Made by a program: the position numbers and the translations under genes
Part shown: positions 9,189 to 18,526 of the stretch, in pieces
How the letters are laid out: every line of letters starts with the position of its first letter
Position numbering within the stretch: the first letter of the stretch is position 1
Notes under the pieces: model-generated
The model's database searches: none
Told to the model about the DNA's origin: nothing
The model's input: only the letters and a program-made list of their open reading frames with translations
Source of the DNA: Parasedimentitalea huanghaiensis
GTDB lineage: Bacteria; Pseudomonadota; Alphaproteobacteria; Rhodobacterales; Rhodobacteraceae
Assembly: GCF_009753675.1 (NCBI RefSeq)
Contig: NZ_WQLV01000004.1
Location: forward strand, 234,872-298,871
Length of the DNA stretch: 64,000 bases
Direction: 5' to 3'

Positions 9189-10715
9189 CTAGTACTCGTC
9201 TTCACGGGGGCCGTTTTGCCAGGCCTTGGCAAGGTTGCCAAAGCGGGTGAATTGCGCTTCGAAGCTCAGTTCAACGATACCAATGGGACCGTGGCGCTGT
9301 TTGCCGACAACAACTTCTGCCCTTGCATGCAGCCGCTCCATGGCTGCTTTCCACTCTTCCATTTTCTGGATGTCGTCTTCGCCGGGTTTCTCACGTTCTT
9401 TGTAGTATTCTTCTCGGTAAACAAACATCACCACGTCGGCATCCTGCTCGATTGAGCCGGATTCACGAAGGTCGGACAGCTGTGGTCGTTTGTCCTCACG
9501 CTGTTCGACCTGGCGTGACAACTGGGACAGGGCGACAACAGGAATCTGCAGTTCCTTGGCGATGGCCTTCATCCCCATCGAAATTTCGCCAATTTCGTTG
9601 ACCCGGTTTTCAGACGTACCTCGGCAAAGCTGCAGGTAGTCAATGACCAGCAGGTCCAGCCCGTGGGTTCGTTTCAGTCGGCGCGCGCGGGCAGCCAACT
9701 GCGAAATCGGCAGGGCTGGTGTGTCGTCGATGAACAGCGGGCAGCTTTCCAGCGTTTTGGCGGCCTCAACAAACTTGCGGAACTCGGCCTCAGTCATGTC
9801 ACCCTGACGGATTTTGTGCGAGGAGATCTCTGACGCTTCGGCCAGGATACGCCCCGCCAGCTGTTCGGCGCTCATTTCCAGGCTGAAGAACCCAACGACG
9901 CCGCCGTCAACGGCCCCTTCGGTGCCGTCGTTTTTGATGCCACGTTTATAGGCCTTGGCGACGTTGTAGGCGATGTTGGTGGCCAGCGAGGTTTTCCCCA
10001 TCGAGGGACGACCGGCGAGGATCAGCAAATCCGACGGGTGCAAGCCACCCAATTGTTTATCTAGATCAACCAGACCGGTGGAAATCCCGGCCATGCCACC
10101 GCCGCGCTGGTAGGCTTCGTTGGTGACGTTGACCGCCTCGGTTACGGCTTTGAGGAAGGACTTAAAACCGCTTTCCGTCTGGCCTTGCTCGGCCAGTTTA
10201 TACAGCGATTGTTCTGCTTCGACGATTTGTTCTTTGGGTTCGGAGGCCACATCAACGCGACGGGCTTTGTCTGCAATGTCCTGACCCAATCCGATCAGCT
10301 CACGCCGGATTGCCAGATCATAAATCATCTGGGCATAGTCACGCACCGCAAAGGCCGAGATCGAGGCACCGGCCAGTTTTGCCAGATAGGCAGGGCCGCC
10401 CAGTTCCTTGAGCCCTTCGTCCTCTTCCATAAACGCCTTGAGCGTCACCGGCGAGGCCAGCGCGTTCTTGGAAATACGCGCAGCGGCAATTTCGTAGATG
10501 CGGGTGTGGACTGGGTCATAGAAATGTTCGGCGCTGATAATCGACGCAATGCGATCATAGACGTCATTGTTAGTCAGAATCGCCCCAAGTAGCTGCTGCT
10601 CGGCCTCGACCGAATGTGGCATCACGGTTTCCGGCGTGGTCTCGGGCATGGCAGGCATTTGGTCAGGCATCGGCATAGGTGGCTGAGGGCCGTCAAAAGG
10701 GGTCAGTTCGTTCAT
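9189..10715 (-). CDS. dnaB: replicative DNA helicase DnaB
   Basis: 508 aa from the ATG at 10713-10715. A longer frame runs 35 codons further upstream but that stretch does not resemble DnaB, and this start matches the family N-terminus. The N-terminal domain begins PHSVEAEQQLLGAIL. The RecA-like domain carries Walker A GRPSMGKTS, Walker B LLVIDYLQL, and the SQLSRQVEQR arginine-finger region. The protein is the ring helicase at the replication fork. No intein is present. A consensus DnaA box lies about 220 bases upstream. Confidence 0.96.
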   Translation of the reverse strand: MNELTPFDGPQPPMPMPDQMPAMPETTPETVMPHSVEAEQQLLGAILTNNDVYDRIASIISAEHFYDPVHTRIYEIAAARISKNALASPVTLKAFMEEDEGLKELGGPAYLAKLAGASISAFAVRDYAQMIYDLAIRRELIGLGQDIADKARRVDVASEPKEQIVEAEQSLYKLAEQGQTESGFKSFLKAVTEAVNVTNEAYQRGGGMAGISTGLVDLDKQLGGLHPSDLLILAGRPSMGKTSLATNIAYNVAKAYKRGIKNDGTEGAVDGGVVGFFSLEMSAEQLAGRILAEASEISSHKIRQGDMTEAEFRKFVEAAKTLESCPLFIDDTPALPISQLAARARRLKRTHGLDLLVIDYLQLCRGTSENRVNEIGEISMGMKAIAKELQIPVVALSQLSRQVEQREDKRPQLSDLRESGSIEQDADVVMFVYREEYYKEREKPGEDDIQKMEEWKAAMERLHARAEVVVGKQRHGPIGIVELSFEAQFTRFGNLAKAWQNGPREDEY

Positions 10716-10936
10716 TTCTGCTCTCATCGTCTGAGCGACTATCATAGCGCCCAAGGCCAACGGGTGGCCAGATGTATGTTTCTGTGGGCAGTGTTGTGGA
10801 CAACTGCTCAGGCCCACCAAACGCCAGGTGTTGGCGGCATTCAGTGTTGGTACGAAAGTCTACATGAAGTAGGAGAAAACTCAACAACCGCGATATGTTT
10901 GGTTGTCTTTGTGCTTAGCTTACGATTCGGAGGGGG

Positions 10937-10945
10937 TTATCCACA
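10937..10945 (+). promoter_or_regulatory. consensus DnaA box upstream of dnaB
   Basis: TTATCCACA, identical to the strict DnaA box, in the 256-base gap between pyrE and dnaB. It sits within the loop of a CGGAGGG/CCCTCCG inverted repeat (about 10927-10959). Only one box was seen, so this is a possible regulatory site and not an origin. Confidence 0.5.
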
Positions 10946-10971
10946 GATGCCTCCCTCCGGTCGCAGTCTTT

Positions 10972-11652
10972 TTAGGCGGATTTATGCGCGTCCTGCCAAG
11001 CGCGAGGGTCGTTGAGGAACTTTTCGACCTCGTCCAGAGTTTCAGATGTGAAGGACTCTTGGGCGCGGGCTTCGGCCAGAACATCCCACCAGGTGCACAG
11101 GTAATGTAGTTCAACCCCGTGGTCGCCCAGCTTTTTGATGGTTTCCGGGAAGATGTCATAATAGAAAATTAGCGCGGTGTGGCCACAGGTGGCACCGGTT
11201 TCACGGATCGCGTCAACGAAGCTGAGTTTGGAGCCGCCATCGGTGGTCATGTCCTCGACCAGCAGGACGCGTTCACCTTCTTTCATCACACCTTCGATGC
11301 GGGCGTTGCGGCCGTAACCCTTAGGCTTTTTGCGCACATAGGTCATCGGCAAGGCCATCCGTTCAGCAACCAATGCGCCAAAAGGAATGCCCGCTGTTTC
11401 GCCGCCAGCGATGTTGTCAAAGGCTTCGAAACCGGCATTACGCATGACGGTGATGGTCAGGAAATCCATCAGGGTTGAGCGGATACGCGGGAAGGAAATC
11501 AGCTTGCGACAATCCACATATGAAGGCGAGGGAAGGCCCGACGCCAGTGTGAATGGGTTTTCGGAGTTGAAATCAACCGCACCAATTTCCAGCAGCATAC
11601 GGGCTGACAAACGGGCGATTTCTTCGCGTGAAGGGTAAGCGCTGGGGATCAT
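10972..11652 (-). CDS. pyrE: orotate phosphoribosyltransferase
   Basis: 226 aa. Adds ribose phosphate from PRPP to orotate to form OMP in pyrimidine synthesis. The PRPP-binding loop [13 protein letters not shown] is near 129-141, and the flexible loop [15 protein letters not shown] near 107-121 carries the catalytic lysines. The N-terminus includes [20 protein letters not shown], the OMP-binding face. It lies 68 bases downstream of pyrC in the same direction. Confidence 0.95.
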   Translation of the reverse strand: MIPSAYPSREEIARLSARMLLEIGAVDFNSENPFTLASGLPSPSYVDCRKLISFPRIRSTLMDFLTITVMRNAGFEAFDNIAGGETAGIPFGALVAERMALPMTYVRKKPKGYGRNARIEGVMKEGERVLLVEDMTTDGGSKLSFVDAIRETGATCGHTALIFYYDIFPETIKKLGDHGVELHYLCTWWDVLAEARAQESFTSETLDEVEKFLNDPRAWQDAHKSA

Positions 11653-11672
11653 GGGGTGTCCTATCTATCTGG

Positions 11673-11695
11673 CCCCGGAATCGTAAATTCCGGGG
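11673..11695. terminator. hairpin between pyrC and pyrE
   Basis: CCCCGGAAT pairs with ATTCCGGGG around a five-base loop. The only T-rich tail (TCTGTTTTC) is on the plus strand. It may attenuate or process the pyrC-pyrE transcript. Confidence 0.4.
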
Positions 11696-11720
11696 TCTGT
11701 TTTCGTCGCGGCAAACGGGG

Positions 11721-12764
11721 TTAGGTGTCAACGGTCCAGAACACATCAAAACCTGGATCAAACACGGTCACTGGCCCGTCTTCGGTTTCAATTTTTGTTG
11801 GAAAGCTGGCCGGTGCATCCTGTTTGGTCAGTGTCATGCTGCCAGCGTTGACTGGAAGGTGATAAAACGCCGGGCCATTGCGCGAGACAAAGTTTTCCAA
11901 CGTGCTTAGGGCGCCATCTTCCTCAAACACGTGCGCCAGCAACGGCATGGTGTTGGTGGCTGTAAAGCAACCAGCGCAGCCACAGGCGCTTTCTTTGTTG
12001 GGATCGGTGTGTGGCGCAGAGTCTGTGCCCAAGAAAAACCGAGCATCCCCCGAGGTGGCTGCTGCACGCAGAGCAAGGCGATGGCTTTCACGTTTGGCCA
12101 CTGGTAGGCAGTAATAATGTGGCTTAATGCCACCAACCAACAGATGGTTCCGGTTGATGATCAGGTGGTGAGTGGTGATGGTGGCCCCCAGATCCGCGGC
12201 TTGGGATTTTACATAGTCCACCCCATTTGAGGTGGTAATATGTTCCATAACCACGCGCAGTCCCGGTGTGGCACGTCGGATCGGATCGAGCACCCGGTCG
12301 ATAAACACCGCCTCACGGTCAAAAATATCGATGTCCTGGTCTGTAACTTCGCCATGAACACAGAGGGGCAGGCCAATCTCAGCCATTTTTTCCAGTACAG
12401 CGCGCACCTTGTTGAAATCACCAACGCCGCTCGCGGAATTGGTGGTGGCCCCCGCTGGGTACAGCTTTACCGCCTTGATCAACCCACTGTTATGCGCGGC
12501 GGCAACATCCTCTGGATCTGTGTCTTCGGTCAGATAGAGGGTCATAAGTGGCTCAAACGCCATTCCCTCGGGCAGCGCAGACAAAATGCGATCTCTGTAG
12601 GCTGCGGCCTGTGCGCTGGTTACCACTGGTGGCACCAGATTGGGCATGATGATGGCTCGGTCAAAATGACGGGCGGTTTCAGGCAGGACAGCCTTCAACA
12701 TTGCGCTGTCGCGCAGGTGCAGGTGCCAGTCGTCGGGGCGGGCAATTGTAAGGCTCTGAGTCAT
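11721..12764 (-). CDS. pyrC: dihydroorotase (class II)
   Basis: 347 aa, the size of E. coli-type PyrC. Zinc enzyme that cyclises carbamoyl-aspartate to dihydroorotate. The metal site HLHLR (about 14-18) opens the barrel; the carboxylated Lys lies in [12 protein letters not shown] (about 100), with further metal His in CVHGE and in TTHHL. The catalytic Asp is in LGTDSAPH (about 250). It is first gene of the pyrC-pyrE pair. Confidence 0.95.
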   Translation of the reverse strand: MTQSLTIARPDDWHLHLRDSAMLKAVLPETARHFDRAIIMPNLVPPVVTSAQAAAYRDRILSALPEGMAFEPLMTLYLTEDTDPEDVAAAHNSGLIKAVKLYPAGATTNSASGVGDFNKVRAVLEKMAEIGLPLCVHGEVTDQDIDIFDREAVFIDRVLDPIRRATPGLRVVMEHITTSNGVDYVKSQAADLGATITTHHLIINRNHLLVGGIKPHYYCLPVAKRESHRLALRAAATSGDARFFLGTDSAPHTDPNKESACGCAGCFTATNTMPLLAHVFEEDGALSTLENFVSRNGPAFYHLPVNAGSMTLTKQDAPASFPTKIETEDGPVTVFDPGFDVFWTVDT

Positions 12765-12816
12765 GGCGCCGCCCTAACACAGGAACCCATCTAGGGAAAG
12801 TGCAACCCGGCGACTG

Positions 12817-13773
12817 TTAGTGTTCTTGAGGCATCGAAAACTCACCTGCTGCTGCCCGTTCTTCCAACTGTTGATAGCGGCGTCGGAATCGCGGTGCTCG
12901 CATGCGTTCTGCAACGTTGCGGCACAGCAGGGCCATCAGATATGGGCGATCCTGCTCATCAAGCTTGGCGACCATCCGGCGTAGATAGGCCATGTTTTTG
13001 CGCCGGGCTCTGTAAAGTTGCCAGAACCGTTGAGCTGTCAGTTTTCCAGCCCCGGCAAGAGACAGAATAGGGTAGAGGGCTTCCATCTCTATGAGCCGTG
13101 TTTGTAGCGTGTCGCCCATATCTGGCAGTCTCAAACGGGTCACGTTTGAGCGGGTAAACAGGGTCGCATGCATGGCGTCCAATTGCTCGCGTGGGTCGTA
13201 AAGAACAAAGGCGTGGTCTGCCGCATCCAGCATTTCAGGCGCATAACCATAGCGGTCAGTGAATGAAGTGTTGCGCATTTCAACAAACCGATCGTCCCAT
13301 TCCGACATCTGCGGGTCTAGTGTGGCTTGTGGTTGAATCGCGACAACAGTGGCACCTGGGGCAGCCACCGAGAACGCTGCAGCAGAATATCCACATGGAC
13401 CTGCACCATAGAATACCACTTTTTCGAACTCTTCAAAGAATCCATCATCGATCAATTGATCAAAGAAACCGTAGACCCGTTCCTCACGGAACCAAGTGTC
13501 ACCGTCAGAAACCAGACATAGGTGGGACCAGCCCAAATTACGAACCAAGTCAAACCCAAGGGGTTGGGCCTGTTCCGACAGGTTCTGGATACCCTGGATG
13601 GTTTCGAATGTGACGAGAAGAGTATTGTCCTGGTCGATAAACGTGGCAAAATGCCGATCTCCCAAAGACTGGTACATACCATGTTGTTCAGCCAGCGCAG
13701 CCATACGTTGGCGCCACTGCTCTGGCGGCAACCCAGCCAGGCTCTCTTCCAGGTTTTCCAGTCCATCCTGCAT
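12817..13773 (-). CDS. Roseobacter-type conserved protein, often labelled PAPS reductase
   Basis: 318 aa from the ATG at 13771-13773, chosen because GAGGA lies seven bases upstream; two upstream ATGs lack this. No reductase Cys motifs are visible, so the common label 'phosphoadenosine phosphosulfate reductase' looks unfounded. The middle holds VVFYGAGPCGYSAAAFSV (about 128-145), a glycine-rich turn after a beta-strand, resembling a nucleotide-binding or hydrolase elbow, followed by VVAIQPQATLDP. The C-terminal third is helical and very basic (repeated Arg). It lies 103 bases from the glycosyltransferase gene upstream and may work with it. Function unknown. Confidence 0.65.
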   Translation of the reverse strand: MQDGLENLEESLAGLPPEQWRQRMAALAEQHGMYQSLGDRHFATFIDQDNTLLVTFETIQGIQNLSEQAQPLGFDLVRNLGWSHLCLVSDGDTWFREERVYGFFDQLIDDGFFEEFEKVVFYGAGPCGYSAAAFSVAAPGATVVAIQPQATLDPQMSEWDDRFVEMRNTSFTDRYGYAPEMLDAADHAFVLYDPREQLDAMHATLFTRSNVTRLRLPDMGDTLQTRLIEMEALYPILSLAGAGKLTAQRFWQLYRARRKNMAYLRRMVAKLDEQDRPYLMALLCRNVAERMRAPRFRRRYQQLEERAAAGEFSMPQEH

Positions 13774-13876
13774 AACGCGATCCTCACAGCCCAGCCACGA
13801 TGCGGGCTGGTTAATCAGATTCATCTCTAAGCGCAAATTGCGGCCAAAATGGGAAGAACTCGTGCAAGTTTTCCGG

Positions 13877-14938
13877 CTAACCCGACGTGTTGCTAGTGTC
13901 GGCCTTGCGGCCCTGCATGGCAAAATCTGTCAAAATGCGCGCAGCGGCAGGCGAAACAGGCCGTGATGGTGGGGCCATTATCAGCCGGGAGAACAGAGCG
14001 CGAAAATACTCGTCCTGCATCAAGGTGCGAAACCGGCTATGTCGCCAATTTACAGCCTGTTCGTGGAGCTCGGACAGCTTTGCGTCTTTCTTTAACTCAT
14101 CCAGAGTAACCGCTGATTGCTGCCGATAGCGCGAAATACTGGTGTCAGTGTCGGTGTTAAAGTTCCGCTCAACCCAGTAGTCCATTCCCAATGGCAGGTC
14201 CGAGCGATTGACCCGACCCCGGTCGGCCTTCACCACATAGCTTTCCATCGCACCAAGGGCATAGTGGTTCAACTGTGCCAATTTGAAGTTTGGGCGCCCA
14301 TAATCGGAAAACAGCCGCTTTGTTTTAAAGTCCGGCCCAAGTTCGCGCCCTTCACAATCAAACCAGCGGCAGTTTTTTAGGCGGGTTTGATCCGGGCTGC
14401 GCGGCCGATGTATGCCAACTTTTCTGTAGGTACCGTTGTTTCGGTAGAGGGTTTTAAACATGGCGGCGCGCCAGGGCCAGTGAATGACCTCGGGTGCGCA
14501 GCGCGTGAACTGGGACGCCACAGACCTGTCTGAATAGCGAACCTGATCATTGCTGCCAAACAACCGCCAGGTCAGGGTAATGGCGTCGGCTTCGGGTAGA
14601 GCATCAAGCAGGCATTGCAGGGTGCCATCACCGGTGTGAATATTGACAAATTCGTCAATGTCCAGCGCAAGGATCCAATCCGCTTGCTGGACCAGAGGAT
14701 GTTTACTGGCTGTTTTGAAGGCGGTGAATTGGATGCCGCGTTGGTCATACTGCCCGTCATTGCGCACATGGGTTAGATGCCCCATGTCTTGAAGACGGTC
14801 CAACATGGTGTCGGTGCCGTCCTGGCAATTGTTGGAAAACACAAGAAAATCCGTGAACCCGACAGCGCGGTGATGGGCCAGCCACTCTAGCAAAAAAGCG
14901 GCTTCGTTGCGGAGGGTCAAAATGGCAAGGTATCGCAT
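13877..14938 (-). CDS. glycosyltransferase family 2-like protein
   Basis: 353 aa. The N-terminus MRYLAILTLRNEAAFLLEWL and the following HHRAVGFTDFLVFSNNCQDGT match the Glyco_tranf_2_4 type common in Rhodobacterales. The metal-binding DxD is in LALDIDEFVNI (about 92-102). It is a cytosolic enzyme with no membrane segment. It probably acts on a surface polysaccharide or glycan, but donor and acceptor are unknown. It is divergent from the coxD-like gene, with a perfect palindrome in the shared upstream region. Confidence 0.8.
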   Translation of the reverse strand: MRYLAILTLRNEAAFLLEWLAHHRAVGFTDFLVFSNNCQDGTDTMLDRLQDMGHLTHVRNDGQYDQRGIQFTAFKTASKHPLVQQADWILALDIDEFVNIHTGDGTLQCLLDALPEADAITLTWRLFGSNDQVRYSDRSVASQFTRCAPEVIHWPWRAAMFKTLYRNNGTYRKVGIHRPRSPDQTRLKNCRWFDCEGRELGPDFKTKRLFSDYGRPNFKLAQLNHYALGAMESYVVKADRGRVNRSDLPLGMDYWVERNFNTDTDTSISRYRQQSAVTLDELKKDAKLSELHEQAVNWRHSRFRTLMQDEYFRALFSRLIMAPPSRPVSPAAARILTDFAMQGRKADTSNTSG

Positions 14939-15021
14939 GGATCACTCATCTGGGCGGGCTTGCCGGGCTGGAAAACTTGCAATGTCATCGCATTGCAAAG
15001 CTGAGGCGTCAATTGTCGTGC

Positions 15022-15038
15022 TGATCAGCTGCTGATCA
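15022..15038. promoter_or_regulatory. perfect 17-base palindrome in a divergent promoter region
   Basis: TGATCAGC-T-GCTGATCA, eight-base arms with a single central base. It lies between the glycosyltransferase gene (minus) and the coxD-like gene (plus), a typical place for an operator. No cognate regulator gene is adjacent. Confidence 0.5.
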
Positions 15039-15137
15039 TAGACTGTAGTGTTGCGCATAAGACCAAAGTGCCGGCACGCGGCGCTTGACCGCAGTGCAGA
15101 CACGTGGCCTGTTCATCTGAGAACAGGAGAGACAGCA

Positions 15138-16046
15138 ATGATGCAGGCACAATCCATAGATCAGGTCCAAGCAATGCTGACTGAACAGGGCTATGTCTGC
15201 GGGCGCGCACTGGCGACGGTGGTGTTTCTGTCGCTGCGGCTGGGGCGTCCTCTGTTTCTTGAGGGTGAGGCCGGTGTTGGGAAAACTGAAATTGCCAAGG
15301 CGCTGGCGGCTGGACTGAACCGCCGCTTGATCCGGTTACAGTGTTATGAAGGTCTCGATGCGTCCTCGGCGGTCTATGAATGGAATTTTCCTGCCCAGAT
15401 GGTGGCGATCCGCACCGCCGAAGCCGCAGGCGGTGCCAACCGGGGTGACTTGCAGGCAGAACTGTTCTCGGATGAGTTCCTGATCGAGCGCCCGCTGTTG
15501 CAAGCTATGCGCCCGGACGAAACCGGCTCTCCGGTGTTGCTGATCGATGAATTGGATCGCACCGATGAGCCGTTTGAGGCGTTCCTGCTGGAAGCTCTGT
15601 CTGACTTTCAGGTGACGATACCCGAACTGGGCACCATAAAAGCCCCTGAACCGCCTATTGTGATCCTGACCTCGAACCGCACGCGCGAAGTGCACGATGC
15701 CCTGAAGCGCCGCTGCCTGTACCATTGGGTGGATTATCCTGATTTTGCGCGGGAGGTTGCAATTCTGCAGTCCCGCGCACCAGAGGCCAGCGCCCAGCTG
15801 AGCCGTGAGGTGGTGGCTTTTGTGCAGGCCCTGCGCACCGAGGACTTGTTCAAAAAACCCGGCGTTGCAGAAACTATTGACTGGGCCAATTGCCTGCTGG
15901 CGCTGGATGTGATTGATCTGTCGCCAGAGGTGATTTCCGACACTTTAGGCGCAATTCTCAAATATCAGGACGATATAACCAAACTGCAGGGAACCGAGGC
16001 GAAACGGATCCTAGATCAGGCTAGAGCCAGCCTGGAGGTGGTCTGA
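15138..16046 (+). CDS. coxD: MoxR-type AAA+ ATPase, CoxD-like
   Basis: 302 aa from ATG 15138; the open frame extends 30 codons upstream but GGAGAG is placed six bases before this ATG. Walker A GEAGVGKT at 43-50, Walker B VLLIDELDRTDEPFEAFLLE near 135-150, and sensor 1 ILTSNRTRE. CoxD-type chaperone ATPases help build the CuSMo cluster in CO dehydrogenase; in form II operons the role is likely maturation of the Mo enzyme. It works with the VWA protein encoded next. Confidence 0.85.
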   Translation: MMQAQSIDQVQAMLTEQGYVCGRALATVVFLSLRLGRPLFLEGEAGVGKTEIAKALAAGLNRRLIRLQCYEGLDASSAVYEWNFPAQMVAIRTAEAAGGANRGDLQAELFSDEFLIERPLLQAMRPDETGSPVLLIDELDRTDEPFEAFLLEALSDFQVTIPELGTIKAPEPPIVILTSNRTREVHDALKRRCLYHWVDYPDFAREVAILQSRAPEASAQLSREVVAFVQALRTEDLFKKPGVAETIDWANCLLALDVIDLSPEVISDTLGAILKYQDDITKLQGTEAKRILDQARASLEVV

Positions 16047-16048
16047 TC

Positions 16049-16094
16049 CTTCATCTAGCTGAAAATATCCCGGGGGTACGGGGGCTGACCCCCG
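16049..16094 (-). repeat. dispersed palindromic repeat (family A, copy 1, inverted)
   Basis: A 46-base element whose reverse complement runs CGGGGGTCAGCCCCCG, then a short linker, CCCCCGGGATATTTTCAGC and TAGATGAAG. It matches the copies at 22737-22783 and 28248-28293 with only a few changes. It fills nearly the whole gap between coxD and coxE, and the coxE start lies 4 bases after it. Confidence 0.8.
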
Positions 16095-16097
16095 TGG

Positions 16098-17351
16098 GTG
16101 AAGATGCCTGAACTCCCCCCACTCAACCTACCCGACGAGCCAAGGCTAGCGCAAAACATCACCCACTTTGCCCGTGCGCTGCGCAAGGCAGGGTTACCGA
16201 TCGGGTCGGGGCGGCTGATTGATGCAGTGCAGGCGGTGGCGGCGACTGGATTTACTTCACGCCATGATTTCTATTGGGCCTTGCACGCATGTTTTGTCAC
16301 CAAACCCGAACATCGGGAGGTGTTCGGCCAGGTCTTCCGCCTTTACTGGCGCGATCCACGATTTCTGGAACATATGATGGCAATGTTGCTGCCTTCTGTG
16401 CGTGGGACACAGGAAGAAACGCCCGCCAAACCGGGTGAAAAACGCGCGGCAGAGGCCTTGTTGGACGGTACGCAACCAGATCCCGAAAACATCGCAAACG
16501 AAGAGGGCACAGAGGTCGAATTTGACGCCACGCTCACCATGTCAGCCGAGGAACGCCTGCGCACCTTGGATTTTGAACAGATGAGCACGGATGAGGTTGC
16601 TCGTGCCAAACGCATTTTGTCGCAACTCAGGCTGCCGGTGCAGCCCATCCAATCACGCCGTTTGATGGCGGCACCGCGTGGCCCCAAACCAGATTGGCGG
16701 CGTACCCTACGAGAGGCAGCCCGCCACGGCGGGGAGATCCGGACGATGGCGCGGGCCAAACGGCGGGTACGGTGGCCCAATCTTGTGGTGATCTGTGATA
16801 TCTCCGGCTCGATGAGCCAGTACAGCCGCATTGTTCTGCATTTCCTGCATGCGGTGTCGAACGCTAAGGGGGCTGGCTGGGCCAAAGTTCATGGCTTTAC
16901 CTTTGGCACCCGTTTGACCAATATCACCCGCCATTTGGCGCAACGGGATGTAGATGCCGCGCTGGCGGCTGCCGGGGCAGAGGCGCAGGATTGGGAAGGC
17001 GGCACCCGGATTGGCGAATGTCTGCATGAATTCAACCGCGATTGGTCGCGCCGGGTTATGGGGCAGGGCGCTGTGGTCCTGCTTATCACCGACGGGCTGG
17101 ACCGTGATGATCCTGATGCTCTGGCGGATGAAATGCAGCGGTTGCAATTATCCGCCCGCCGCCTGATTTGGCTTAATCCGCTACTGCGCTGGGAGGGATT
17201 TGCCCCGAAAGCGCAAGGGATTCGGGCTATGTTGCCTTATGTGGACAGCTTTCGGGCTGGCCACTCGATTGCCTCGCTAGAAGACTTGGCCAAGGTGATT
17301 TCAGACCCCGGCGATAAAGGAGAAAAGGCGCGTTTGATGTCTCTTTTGTAA
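16098..17351 (+). CDS. coxE: VWA domain protein, CoxE-like
   Basis: 417 aa from GTG 16098 (an ATG two codons later is equally possible; neither has a clear ribosome site because a repeat element abuts it). The C-terminal half is a von Willebrand A domain with the metal motif ICDISGSMSQYS (about 233-244) and the later LLITDGLDRDDP. The N-terminal half is the CoxE helical region (about 20-180), acidic in the middle. CoxE acts with the CoxD ATPase in Mo-enzyme maturation. 51 bases downstream of coxD. Confidence 0.85.
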   Translation: MKMPELPPLNLPDEPRLAQNITHFARALRKAGLPIGSGRLIDAVQAVAATGFTSRHDFYWALHACFVTKPEHREVFGQVFRLYWRDPRFLEHMMAMLLPSVRGTQEETPAKPGEKRAAEALLDGTQPDPENIANEEGTEVEFDATLTMSAEERLRTLDFEQMSTDEVARAKRILSQLRLPVQPIQSRRLMAAPRGPKPDWRRTLREAARHGGEIRTMARAKRRVRWPNLVVICDISGSMSQYSRIVLHFLHAVSNAKGAGWAKVHGFTFGTRLTNITRHLAQRDVDAALAAAGAEAQDWEGGTRIGECLHEFNRDWSRRVMGQGAVVLLITDGLDRDDPDALADEMQRLQLSARRLIWLNPLLRWEGFAPKAQGIRAMLPYVDSFRAGHSIASLEDLAKVISDPGDKGEKARLMSLL

Positions 17352-17542
17352 GGTGGATAAGGACGCAAATCTTTGAGATGTAAATTGCTCTTGAAGGCAG
17401 GCAAATAGACCGGAGGTTCTGAACGTCGTGAAAAGCCTTGCTAAATATGAATTTAGAAGATTTGACTGGCCACTTCTATATGCGACTTTGCGGGGGCAGT
17501 GGCCAGAGGCTGAAGTGAGCATAGTCGCGACCGGAGGATAGT

Positions 17543-18526
17543 ATGACACAAGCAGAAAACCGCTTTGAGAACGCGCCGGAAACCGCGCTTGACTGGTATC
17601 GTGCTGGGCAAGGGGCAGTGTTGGCGACAGTTGTGCAAACCTGGGGGTCTGCGCCGCGGCGCACCGGTTCAATGTTGGTGATCCGCGGGGATGGACACTT
17701 TGAAGGATCCGTCTCGGGGGGCTGTGTCGAGGGCGCGGTGGTTCTTGAAGCTCAAGATGCCCTAAAGAACAAAGAGCACCGGGTGCTGGAATATGGGATC
17801 AGTGATGAGGATGCCTTTGCTGTTGGTCTGGCCTGTGGCGGCACCATAAAGGTGCTGTTAGAGCCGGTGGGATCGGCCTTGCCGCTGGATTTGCTGGAAC
17901 AAATGGTTGCAGCGCGGACTGGGCGTCAGGCGCTGGTCTATGAGGTGAACCTTGAAAGTGGTGTGCGTCGATTGCTTCACAGTGGTTATCCAGACCGGAT
18001 GCGGATGGATCGCTCGGGGATGGAAGAGGATGATGAAACCTTTGTGGCAGTGCATAATCCGCCCCTGCGGTTGATCTGTGTGGGGGCGGTTCATATTGCG
18101 CAGGCATTGGTGCCGATGGCGCGGATTGCGGGCTATGATCCGGTGCTGATTGACCCGCGCGAGGCCTTTGCTGCGGGCGACAGGTTTCCCGGCGAGACTA
18201 TACTGGACGACTGGCCGGACGAGGCAGTGGAAAAACTAGGGTTGGATGCCCGCACTGCACTGGTCTTGCTCACCCATGATCCTAAGCTGGATGATCCGGC
18301 GCTGCAGGCGGCCTTGGCGGCAGAATGTTTCTATATTGGTGCGCTGGGCTCCAAGCGCACTCATGCGCAACGGGTCGAGAGGATGTTGGCCGCGGGGTTC
18401 AGTGACCAACAAATTGGCCGAATTCACGGCCCGATTGGTCTGGATATAGGCGCTGCCGGGCCTGCCGAAATTGCAGTTTCGATATTGGCGGAAATGACGG
18501 CGGTTTTGCGGGGTAAGGCAGAATGA
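17543..18526 (+). CDS. coxI: XdhC/CoxI family protein
   Basis: 327 aa. XdhC/CoxF-I proteins bind the molybdenum cofactor, aid its sulfuration and hand it to xanthine-oxidase family enzymes. The N-terminal XdhC motif VLATVVQTWGSAPRRTGSM is near 28-46, followed by the GSVSGGCVEG loop with its conserved Cys. The C-terminal Rossmann domain has CVGAVHIAQAL (about 178) and ends with YIGALGSKRTH and GPIGLDIGA. Its stop overlaps the next start by four bases (ATGA). Confidence 0.9.
   Translation: MTQAENRFENAPETALDWYRAGQGAVLATVVQTWGSAPRRTGSMLVIRGDGHFEGSVSGGCVEGAVVLEAQDALKNKEHRVLEYGISDEDAFAVGLACGGTIKVLLEPVGSALPLDLLEQMVAARTGRQALVYEVNLESGVRRLLHSGYPDRMRMDRSGMEEDDETFVAVHNPPLRLICVGAVHIAQALVPMARIAGYDPVLIDPREAFAAGDRFPGETILDDWPDEAVEKLGLDARTALVLLTHDPKLDDPALQAALAAECFYIGALGSKRTHAQRVERMLAAGFSDQQIGRIHGPIGLDIGAAGPAEIAVSILAEMTAVLRGKAE

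Noticed and set aside
10716..10820. 35-codon N-terminal extension of DnaB
   Set aside because: The upstream stretch (many Cys, His, Pro) does not fit DnaB, and the family N-terminus starts at the internal ATG.
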